This document shows positions 47,001-59,000 of a stretch of DNA of 64,000 bases, in pieces; position 1 is the first letter of the stretch; each line of letters starts with the position of its first letter. A model generated the notes under the pieces. That model did no database searches. It had not been told where the DNA came from and was given only the letters and a program-made list of their open reading frames with translations. Source of the DNA: Paracyclopina nana (lineage: Eukaryota; Arthropoda; Copepoda; Cyclopoida; Cyclopettidae); NCBI GenBank assembly GCA_019096065.1, contig JAGUCH010000001.1, forward strand, positions 5,828,001 to 5,892,000, read 5' to 3'. The position numbers and the translations under genes are program-made.

Positions 47001-50000
47001 ATGGCAGAGATCACTAACTCCAGACTCTTGAGGCATAGAGAGAGGCTACTACCATTCAACTTCGATTTGGTCTACCTTGAGGGGAAGTTAAACTTCATTG
47101 CAGATGCCTTGTCAAGACATCCCATTAACTTCTCAGATGACCACCCAGACGCTGAAGAAACAGAAACTTTGAAGAACTCAAAGATCAGCGTAATCTCAGC
47201 CCTCTCTGTCTCAGCACAAGAAGATCCGGCATTCCAGGAAATCCATGATGCAGCAAGAGCTGACAAGGAGTATCAGGATCTAATTGAGGCCATCCAGGAA
47301 GACCTTCATCATCATAAGAAGAAGGGTGTGGCCATTCATGCATTAAAGCTGGTGCCCCAAAACCTTTGGGGGCAGCTTTCAGTCCAAGATGGAATGGTTG
47401 TCATTGATGGGAAACGTGTCTTCGTACCAAAGGAAGCACGTCCATTCATCTTGAGGACTCTTCATATTGCGCATCCTGGGCAAACGAAGAGCCTGGCTAC
47501 GGCCAGACAATTCTACTATTGGAGTGGTATGACCAAGGATATCAGACAATCAGTAGAAGAGTGCGAAATGTGCCAGAAGTACATGGCCTCTTTACCGCAT
47601 GATGAAGAAGGCGAGAACATGGTACCAACGGCCCCAATGCAAAGTATTGCAATGGATTTGGGCCATCATGAAGGGGCAGACTATTTAATAGTTGTGGACA
47701 CCTTCAGTGGTTGGCCTTGGATTTTCAAGATGGTAAGATACACTAGTGAGGAAATCATCAAGAAGTTGACGATCATTTTTGCCACATTTGGGTACCCGAT
47801 CGTGATGAGATCCGACAATGCTGGATGCTTCACCTCTCATGAAATGCATGAGTTTTGTAAAGAGCATGGCATAATTGCCACCACCAGCAGCCCTTATCAC
47901 CACGAGTCCAATGGGACCGCGGAAGCTAGTGTGAAAAACATGAAAAGGCTGGTTATGAAAACCAAGACCCTAAGGGAGATGAATGCCGCTGTGCTGGAAT
48001 TTCGAAATCTGGCACGAGCAGACGGCAAATCCCCTGCGAAGATGTTTTTGGGCCGTCATTTAAGGACGAAATTACCAATCTTGCATGAGATGACAAAGCT
48101 TGAGATGCCAGAACCCAGAGCTGAAAAGCAATTGCCAAACGAGATCATTCCAGATTTCAAGGTGGGGGAAAAAGTGCGCATGCAAAATGCACTTACTAAG
48201 CTATGGGAGGAGTTCGGAGTCATCCTCGAAGTTCGGCATTCCGGTAGAAGCTACGTCATCAAAAATGATGATGGCGTGATCAGTGTGAGGAACAAGCGCT
48301 TCTTACGCAAGCATAAGACGGCTGACCTCGATGCAAATGCATCGTTATGACTAGTAAGTAAAGCACCTCACTCAACGCCCAGCTTTTGCAGCAGCACCTT
48401 CTCCAGGAAAACATTTCCATCAGCACTCAGTAAGTCTTTTTTGATGTATACATACACCCAGTGGCTCGGTACTTTGAACACGCCGACCGCAGAAGAGGCT
48501 AAGAAAGACGAAGAGAAGTTAGCTGCCCTGATTGCAAAAAGCCTTGTAAAAAATTGTCCCCCTGTAAATTGCACTTGGTCGGAGGTTATTATGGGTTCAG
48601 GTCAAAGTACAACCAACAGCGCCGACAAAGCGAAGACCCAGGTTGTTGATGAGACCAGCCACACTGGTATTAGGCTAGCGGACATCGATATCATGGTCCC
48701 GCAAGGCTCCAGTGAGGAGGACAAGTCAGCGGCTGAGGCAACTAGCAGAGATGTCACGCATTGGATCTTCTATGGAGTGGCCTTTTGCGCTTTGATGGCT
48801 TTGCTATGGATTGGACTGCGGTTCAGGAAATGGCGGAAGAAGGCCAGCGCGAGGAAAAGGGCCAGAGACTCATTGTTGATCATGCACTCCCAAGCTGCAA
48901 ATGTGCAGCCACCGGTCTACCCCCAACAAGCCCCTGCCCCATATGGCTGTCCAGGCTACGCGTCACCCTATGTCACGCCCTTCGCCTCGACAATGTCCAT
49001 CGCCCCGACCCCTCATCCGATGGTTTATCAACCGTTCCCAGGAGTTGTACAGAGCTTGCCAAACATGGCTTATGGAGCCTCCCCGCTGGGAAGTTCACCA
49101 ACGGTTTCGCATCCTGACACGCCCCCCTTGCAGGAGGAGGAGCAGAGACGGCGAAATCGTCTCTTTGCCATCTCTTACAACAATATCTAAAGTGTTTTTC
49201 TCTGTGTTGCAGGCATGTCAGAAGCCCGAGGTGACCGTTCCCCCATTGACTGGGATCATCCCGATTGGGACCCCAACGCACCTGTTGATGAGCGCCTAAT
49301 CGCACCAGCGCCACTCGATGTAGCCACCCTCAATGAGTTGGACGATGTAGCCAAGCTCAAAGCCGAATTGGCGAAGGCCAAGGAGGAAATCTACGATGCC
49401 CAGTACAGGATCACCGAACTGGAGCATAATCTGGCTGAGGCCAACGAGGAGGTCAGGGACCTCATTTGGACGAAGGATGTACTGCGTGCGGATATTAAGC
49501 ACCAGTACAATGGCTACAGGCGAATGCTGGACAAAATCTTCGACAATATCGACAAGGCCATGAACTCGCCTGGCAAGAAATGGAAGCGGACTCGGATTGT
49601 CCCCATGACACCCTTGAGGGTAGTTGTAGACGCCGAAGGGGTCCGCAGAATCTCCAGACCGCGTTACGAGAATGCGGAATCTGCCAAGCGTGATGGGTTC
49701 TTGGCCAGGGCCGGTAAGGCATATACCCGTCAAGGCATAATGCTGGAGGCCGAGCTCATTGGATTTGGTCAACTGGACAAGGCATGCAAATTGGATGATG
49801 GTTCCGAAGATGAAGCTTCCGTCACGAAGTCCGAGGTCATCAAGATCCTAGACTTGAAGCGTGACGAGTTGGCCAGAGTAGTCAAAGATGATCGACAGAA
49901 GTACGGCATGTTTGTAGCTGCAATGGTAGCTATTGGTGTTGGCATGTTCATATGGTGCTCCAATGGAGGGGAGGTTGCTTTGACGACATTGCCTTGAAGA

Positions 50001-53000
50001 GCAACATAGAGAAATGAAGACACTGGATCGGATGATGGAACTGAATTTTGATACGCTATGCATTTTTCCTATTTTTCTATTTTCGTTAGGTTTTTTATGC
50101 TCTCATCGAAATTCTCGCTTGCTAGGTATATCATAAATCCTAGGCCCCAAAATTAGTGTAGTTCGAGGTCAATTGATAGGCTAATATGTTAGTGATTACA
50201 GCTACCCAGGGGTATCCGTACCCACTTGGGGGAGGTGTTGTATCATGTTGAAGCATACTTCCCTATATTGACTCTCACGTGTATTATAGCTATAGTAGAT
50301 ACTCCCTTGTTACCCCAGCGCGTGCGTGCATTCATTCTTTCTGTCTCGCTTACACGTAAAATACACTCAGTACACATCTCGTATCAAAGTGGATACGTTC
50401 GCCTCGATCTGGTAAATCTCGGCGTAGCAGTGCTCACGGTTTCTTGGTACAAGACCAGGGATCCAACCGACGTAGCTCGAGTAGTAGTGCCTTAAGTGTC
50501 ACCCACGAGGTCGGGATCCACCAGTTTAATCCTCAAATGAGGTCATAATCGCCACTTAAGTTTAGGTAAGCTTTCAAATTGTTGCTCGACTATTACTCTA
50601 GGGCGTTCTCATATTGGACTTTAGCTTACCAAAACCTGATTTTGGTTAACCAAAAACCTGTTTTCGGTAGGTAGGCACTACATAGCGCTTGACTAAAACC
50701 AGTTTTTGGTTAACCAAAATCAGGTTTTGGTAAGCTAAAGTCCAATATGAGAACGCCCTTCTATTACTATCACTCATGCGGGAAAAAACTGATAATTGCA
50801 ATCAAGTACATGCTATACAACGCGAGAAATTATCGCACCGCACGAAAAAAGAAAACAGTTACTAACCTCCTGCTTAGGAAAGGATGGCACACGGCCAGGT
50901 ATCGTTCCACTCCTAGGGCCAAAGTGCTATAGGTGCTTCCCATCAGCCCAACGTGAGCCACTGGCAATATGTATGGCAATAAGTAAGTCAGATACACGTC
51001 CGAGTACTGGTCGCTGAACTTCGGGAAGCTGAAGATCATCATGGATGATATGATGTAGATCTGAAAGTGTTGTGAAGTTAGCAACTGTGCAAAATGAGCT
51101 GAGATTGATAGCGGGGCTTACCAGGTCGAAGATGGCCAAAAGCAGGAGTAGGTGATGGAAAACTCGCTGATCTCTTTGTCGGCTAAATACGCCGATGGAA
51201 CAAGTGTTCCCGAATATCCCAATGAAGCCAGCGATCAAAATTAAAAGTCCCTCGAAAATCCAGCTAAAGTTGTCTTGTCCGTCCATCTTGAACGCTACGA
51301 TAAGAATGATTTAAGTATGGCCTTGCTTTCGTTGGTTGGAAAGGAGGCCCCTTTTTCGAGCCGCGTCGCGCGGTCTTGAACTTGCTATTTCTTAGGTATA
51401 CACTTTTTCTGCTATCTGAGTGAGGAAGAACTTTTTTCTCCTTATGCGCAATACAGTTTGGGTTCATATTAGCACTACAGCAGCCATCGCAAATTAGCTA
51501 TCATTAGTTAGCATTCCAACCAAAGGAACAAAAATGTTAGGCTCTCAATTTTTGACGCAGCGAGTATTTGGCCAAAATTAAACCAAACGAATATTTCCAC
51601 CACTTACAGTTATTTCCTCACAAAAATTGGATACATTTTAGTAGTAGTCAGTGCTTCTTCTATAGCAAGAACTGTCGGCTTGCAAAATTCTACTCCTGCA
51701 AAGAATTGACTTGCTCCAAGGGCAATTATCAAGCAGCCGAACAGATGTTGTAAAAAAAAGGCCAATTGAAAGCTTTTTTCATAGTCACTTCCTCATAGTA
51801 TAATAATGGGAATATGCTAAAAATGTTATCAGCCCCAATGAAAAAAAAAATTATGCTATAGAAACCCTCCGTGAAAGTACGCCACTTGTTAATTTTCTCT
51901 GAGTTTGCCTTTCACCAGATAGAACAATTGGGTCACTGCCAACAAAAAAGTCTTATCATTGAAAAATACCCGAACCTGCGCCTTTCTTCTAGGATATCAA
52001 AATATGGCATTTCTCTGATAAATTCATAAAACTCATTCCTCCGCTAGAAAAATATAACGAATTTGTTTTTAAGCATCCATGGTCATAAATTAGGGTGAGC
52101 ACAAAAATCAAAAGTATCCAAATTTTCCAAGGAAACGCTCTTTCGCTACAGATTCAATGAAATCGATGCAACTGTTTTCTTCTAAAAATGTTACCCTTTT
52201 GTGGAAAGGATTAAACTTCAGTCAGATGAGGAATCATACTTTTTGTCCCGTTTCTTTAAAGGAAGAATATGTGAACGAGGGCATAGCTTGGTCACCAATT
52301 GACTATTTCAACAACGCCATAGTTTGTCAGCTCATTGAGGAGAAGCTTCCAAAGCCAGGCATCATGGCAATACTGGACGATGTGTGTGCTTCTCAACATG
52401 GAGTTCACGAAGGAGCTGATCAGAGCTTGAAGGCTAAGCTCAAAGACAATTGCAGGCAACATCAACATTTTGAGGACTCGTCGGTGGGCTTCCAAATTCA
52501 TCACTACGCAGGTGGGAATAGCAGCAAGCTAGCAGACTGGTACAAAAGCAGAATAATTTATTAGGTACGAAGAAATTCCTAGAGGAATAATCTTGCATCA
52601 GAGCCCCCATGAATAAATCATCGTTGGCTGATTACCCATCATAAACTAAAAAGATTAAGGAGGAATGATGAACACGTTACATAACTGCTTTAAGAAAAGA
52701 TTGCCCTCCGTTTTCCGATAGACCATTTATTGGCATCAATTTTAGGTTATAGTAAAACTTAAAAAGGAGCATAACTGGACAAAAGCAATTGAACTTTGGG
52801 GCATTTTCCGAAATCGATTCTGAGGAACACATGACCGTCATTTCAGGTGTAGTGAACTACAACGTTGATGGCTTTTGCGAACGGAACAGGGACATCTTTT
52901 ATGATGATTTGATTGAGCTCATGCAAAGTTCACAATCGAGTTTCATAAGGGACCTTTTCCCGGAAAAACTCAACTCCGAGAGCAAGACGGCGAAGAAAAG

Positions 53001-56000
53001 GCCAATCACTGCTGGCTCAAAAATAAAAAGCCAGGTAAGCTACATAGAACAGAAATTAAGTCTTCTCATGTCAGACCATTTGAGGTGCGGTGTCCTCAGA
53101 TTCTAGAGCCTTCAGACAGATTCTAATTAATATATCATTCGTTTAAAATAGACTTATACTTTCGTGCATAACTTCATTACCAAATATTGTAATTTAAAAG
53201 TCAATTTTGCTCTCTTGCGATAGTTTCAAAATTACAGTTGTAGGAACCAAAGTGCCTTGCCCTTTCTACTCAATTGTCTTACTATTAAATTGCTAATTTT
53301 AGGCTAACGATCTAGTCAAATCTCTGATGTCGTGCAACCCACACTACATTAGATGTGTCAAGCCTAATGAAACCAAAAAGCCTCGCGACTGGAATGCCAA
53401 ACAAGTGAAACATCAGGTGGAATATTTGGGCCTCAAGGAAAACATTCGCATTAGGAGAGCAGGCTTTGCCTACCGAAGGCCTTTTGAAAAGTTTTTGCAA
53501 AGGTAATGAGATGGTAAAAGCCATGAACTACTCAGCTGAAGTTAGCTCTTTTCAGGTATGCCATTCTGACAAAGGAGACTTGGCCATCGTGGAGTCGAGA
53601 CGTGCGACAAGGGGCAGTTCACATCCTGAAGAGCGTCAGTATGAACCCGAACGAATACCAGCTCGGAAAGACCAAACTTTTCATCAAAGCTCCTGAGTCG
53701 GTAAAAAGCACATTCTTTTCGATTAATGCAACAAAATGCCGAAAAGTGCCTACAACTCACGTGAACAATCCGATAGCGATAGCAACTCCACCACTTCAGC
53801 TAATTCAGTCTCAAAGAGGAATTTGTTGCCCTCAGAGCAGTAGATTTTGATCGGTAGATCGTTCCAAACTCAGCTCCCAAAAACAGCCTAAAGGTAAACG
53901 GCCGGCCTACAGTAGCAAGACATCTGTCCATTTTTGTTCCATCGTTTATATTTTTTATTTGGAATTTGGCTATTGTACCGAGAAACCAAGACCACCTCAT
54001 TTTCGTTCCGATCGGAGCTGTAGTTTGTGCTGTACTTTACTACCTTAGTTCCATAAAAGGTTAGCTGTTGTTGAGAGCGAAATACTCTCATCAAAATCTA
54101 GTGCTTTAGTTGACCTTCCTGAAAGCTGATGAGCAACGCAACTCAGCTCACGAAAGGCCGATGACTGATGAGCAAAATGAGCAGGGTTTGCGTTACCCAT
54201 TTTTCTTTTGATAACGACCAGTCGCGTTTTGAGATTGACTTGGATTGTTGAAATATTTTAAAATAAGGCGTTTTTATGAACTTGTTGACCACCAATTTCA
54301 CACCATCTAGAAGTCAGATGCAACATCTTCGAGTTTGAGACAAGTTGAGAAAAAGAGGGTCAAATTCGGGATTCCTCTCAAGTTACTTGTAGTTTCACAT
54401 CAAAGGGGCCCATTTTGGCATTTGTAGTTTAGTTGCGCGCGTGCACGTGGGGCTTATTGAAATATGAGTCCATATAAATTGCCTGTTATTGCAGCTATTT
54501 CTCTTGGAGGAGGAACGTGACAAGAAGTTCAATCATTTTGCCCGAGTCATTCAAAAGGCTTTCAAAAAGTTCTTTTGTCAAAAACAGCTTTTGAGCCAAA
54601 AAGAAGAAGCATCAGGTAAGCTGTCCTCCCTTTGAAATTAAGCCCAGCAATGCACCTTCCTTTTGTTGTGTTAAGAATGGATTCAGCCCCCCGAAAACCG
54701 CATAAAAACTGTGCTGCAGAAAATGCAAGCACAAAGAGTCAAATTATCTAAATTCTTTAAACTGTGTTTTGCTATCCAGTTTATTTTCGCAGTGCTCCAT
54801 ACTTTAATTATCTAGGCTCGTGTATTCTTCAGGTAAATAATTTTGTCCCGTTTGCAAGATGACAATGCTAAAAAACTAAGAAAAAAAATGCCTTTTTTAA
54901 TTATCATTACAAGTATACGCGTCACATTTAAGTACTTACACAAGATTACAAGCTGTCGCTTATATCTTCTCATTGAATGTAGCCCGAGAACATAGTTATT
55001 GAACAAAAACATGCCATGCTGTCACTCTGTCTTGGCCTTCCTCAAAATCTCATATACTTTCAGATATTTTCTTTCAAAAGAAAGAGCGACGAAGATTATC
55101 ACTGAACCGTAGCTTTTTTGGCGACTACCTCGGCCTTGAAGACAAACCGGGTAAGACATATATTTCCTTACTATTTGTCCCGATTACCTATTCTGATTTT
55201 TCCCTGATAGGAGTAAAAAACCTTATAGGCAAGAGGGATAAAGTGGAATTTGCCCAAACAGTCAATAGATTTGACAAAAAGTTTAGGGTATGCATATATC
55301 ATCACGTTGCGAAGCCGCCAAAATTGGCTCCTCATTTTTTCAGGGCATCAAGAGCACAAAACGTGACTTGGTTGTGACGCTAAAGGGAATCTTCTTAATT
55401 GGAAGGGAGACAATAAAAGATGGGCCAAATAAAGGTCAAACTTGTGAAGCAGTAACCAGGCACATTCCCCATGAGTTGTTACATCAGGTGCGAACAAATA
55501 TTGCGAAAACCTTACGAAATTTTGACTGCGGAATAATTCTTTGCAGGTGTCCCTTTCGCACAGGCAAGATGACTTTGTCATCTTGCACGTTGCCAACAGC
55601 TACGACTCTTTGCTGCAGGTAGTACTGGCTTGCTTCCTACTAAGCTTACATCTTACCAGAGTAAACGTATTGAATTTGGCACAATCCTTTTTTAATTTTG
55701 ATATTTTTGCTTAATCTTCAATTTTAGTATGACAATCAACGCTCATTGCTATTACAATTTATAAAACTTCCTCTAGTTTTTAGTTAACTTTGATTTTTCA
55801 TTGGAAAAGCAAATATGATTACTATCTCGTTAACAATTGTATGCCTGAAAATAATTGCACCGTTTTGTCATTGTCAACAAAAAAGTTGTATCGTTTAGTC
55901 TAGGGTTCTAGAAATTCCTCCGCGACTTCGTAGCACTACGTTATAGGGTAACCGATAGAGAAAATCAGCTGTACTCATTTGGAACACTTTACTTAGTAAA

Positions 56001-59000
56001 AAATCCCCCATAAACTGTTCCAAATGGGGTCAGCTGTTGCCTCTGTATGTTACCCTGTAACGTAGTAAAACGAAGTCGCGGAGGAATTTCTAGAACCCTA
56101 GTTTAGTCCAGGGCCGTTAAAAGCTCTGGTTTAGTCATATCTTGTTTGACGTCGTCATAGAGAAGCTTCGCCAAGCGCAGGGTCATTAACCATGACAATT
56201 CTAGACGGAAGTATGCAAATTGATTCACTCAACGTGTAAAACTTTTTTCGTCATTTGTGCGATGGCGCTTATGCTACTCGCTTCAATGAAAAAGCGGGAA
56301 ATTCAAATTTTGATTTTAGCGCCAATTATTTGGTGCTCGAGTAGGAGGAGCCTGTTTGTCAGCTCTACCAGACTTGGAAATTTTACCTCAAAAATTGTTT
56401 ACTTAAGGCGTTTTCTATCATGTGACAGCTTTTTCACGAAACTGTCTACTTACAGAACTCTACTTTTTTCGTCAGAAGTCCTTCCAGAGACTTATATAGA
56501 AAGAGAAGTGCTACTTCTTGCATTCTCACTGCACGCGAGCGCGCGCCAAGTGCTACTAGAGATTTTGAAAACATTTGGGTCAGCTGTTCTAATAAAATAG
56601 TCAGGGGGCTGCAATGATCCAGAAAGGAAAACGCCAACTGGCACCTCTGTTTTACAACTTTTAATTCCTAATAGTTGTGAAAATATTTATAAAAGACAAA
56701 AGATAGCCCTAGCAAAATTGAGCACCTCGTAAAATAGGACTATTTTGGCTAAGTGGACTCATTTAGGAGTTATTAGCAACCAAAAGTCTGCCCCGGCCCA
56801 AATTCAGGCAGCCGCGACCAAAATTCCATTGTAGTCTCTTTTGGAGCGTGCAGCAGATCTGCAAACGCACCCCCTTAAGCCTCGCCCAGTAGCACTTCTC
56901 TTGTTATATAAGTCTCTGGTCCTTCCACAGCATAGTCAGATGAAGCGTAGAAGTACAGCTGTGATAAGAGGTCACCTTACGTTATAGATCATCATGGCCA
57001 AGAGCATAAGTTTGGCTAGGTCGAACTAAGTTTGACCTTAGCTGTTTTTCGAGGGTTCGCATTGGTCTCAGTTTACTAGTTACTGCACCTCTTGAGGCGG
57101 CGAAAGAAATTCTCAATGGAAATACTTCGTACAAGTAAGTTATTATCATGGTTTTTTTTTTCAGATTCCTTTCAAGACAGAGTTTGTGACTGTGTTGAAG
57201 AGACTTCGTGAACAGCTTAGTGATGGAAAGACTACACTGAAAATTCTTTTTTCCAACAAGTAAAAGCAGTACTGATTTACTTAGAAATTCTTTATTTAAA
57301 AAATAACTTCCTGTTAGGATTGACTTTTTGGCTGAAAAGTCTAGTCTCGGCGCTGGCAAAAAGAGAACGATATGCTTTGCAGCTGGATCCAGCAATAATG
57401 AAACCATTTCAGCCGAGGGCATACTGAAAGGCAATCTTATGGTTACTGTAGCTCCTGGGCTTCCCAGCACAACGCGTAAGAATGTCTTGTAAATAGTAAA
57501 ATACCGTTCATCAGCCGAGCTTTTTGTGTACTCCTTTCGCCAGGCCCCGACCTAGCTCATGAGGAGTCAACACGAAAGTATCTCAGAAGGAATAACGTCC
57601 AGAGATTGGCATCCCAAAAACTTGCTGGCCCAGGAGCTCCCCTACCAGCCTTACCGAGTAAGTCAGCAGAAAATGCCATCAATCTTTGCTTCAAGGTGTA
57701 CTCTGAAATTTCGAGAGAATGTTGCTCGATCGAAGCAGATAACATTTAACGAATGATAGTTATGAAAAGAAGCTAAAATTCAACGATTGCGTAACACGAT
57801 CATGTAACGCTACTTTAAATACCAAGTGAACATGTGACATTTTTTCTCTTTTAGGCAATGATCCTCCGCTTTCGAGGGCGACGAAACCATCTCGTAAGGC
57901 TCCGAGTCGACCATCTTTGAACTCGAATAATTCCATGGATCAGGAGCACCGACGGCCTTCTGTTAAAGTGAAAACTGCGACCAGCTTTGAGGGTAATAAC
58001 ACACCCAATCCTGGTAATTTACGCAAACAACTGGAGGACCAGCTTGCTAACCAGAGAAGAACTTCGAAAGGTCAATATGAGGCAAATATGGATTTCCTCA
58101 ACACTCCTGATGGCGGAAAGGCTCATGCAGCTCGACAAATCTTGTCAGGTGAGTGGAAATTTTTGTAACATTACTCTTCCTTAATGAGACCTTTTACCCA
58201 CCTTCATTGATATCTGTTATTGTTCCCAAAATAATTGTTATGCTAGCTGCTTGCATTCCAAAGCACATCAACCTGAGGGCTACTGTAACCCAGAAAAAAT
58301 TGCCCACCCAAAATATGTACATATTCTGAAAGCTAATGGTCTGGGGGTTCATTTGGTGGTAATTTAAAAATCCTGGCCTAGCGCTTCCCATAACATAAAA
58401 TTTAAAAAAACTTCTAGCGCCAAAAGCATTGACTTGGTCGAATTTTTCCTGTTAAAATACCCCCACTAAAATGGCAAGATCTATCTTTCTTTACTTCATA
58501 AGAAAATCGCTAGGATGCCCTGAAATCGAGATATATAGGTCAGATCGGCCGCTGATGAAGAGATTTGAATTCATGCCATTTGACAATAAAGAGAACTGCC
58601 CCCACTATATCTCGATTCCAGGGCATCCTAGCAATTTTCTTATGAAATGAAGAAACATAGATCGTGCAATATTAGTGGGGGTACTTAAAGACCTAAAATC
58701 TGACTAAGTCCATACTTTCGGCGCTAGAAGTTTTTTAAAATTTTATGTTATGGGAAGCGCTAGGCCAGGATTTTCTTATTACTACCAAATGAACCCCCGT
58801 AGCATAAGCTTTCAGAATATGTATATATTTTGGGTGGGCAATTTTTTCTGGGTTACAGTAGCCCTCAGGTTGATGTGAAAGGAAGTTACTCTCGCACAAG
58901 CAATTTTACCTAAAAAATATGAAAACAAGTATTCTCGCGAAAAGCAAAACAGACCAGCAGAGATATGTCACATATCAGCCAATCAAGCGGATCACTCAAA

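Larger units (their letters stand above)
43050..50523 (+). mobile_element. Complete young Ty3/gypsy-type LTR retrotransposon with two extra ORFs
   Basis: Two 288-bp LTRs (43050-43337, 50236-50523) differ at two positions by eye. GTTTA is duplicated on both sides (43045-43049, 50524-50528). A primer-binding site beginning TGGCG follows the left LTR directly, and a purine tract (GGGGGAGG, 50227-50235) precedes the right LTR. The coding part is one intact gag-pol ORF and two further membrane-protein ORFs. Pol resembles the K02A2.6-like group common in crustacean and nematode genomes. The insertion lies antisense in intron 2 of the GPCR and sense in intron 7 of the myosin. All enzymatic motifs are present, so it may be active. 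Confidence 0.95.

Noticed and set aside
48444-49190. Calling ORF2 a viral envelope glycoprotein
   Set aside because: No signal peptide, fusion peptide or conserved cysteine pattern is visible; position alone does not justify the name.
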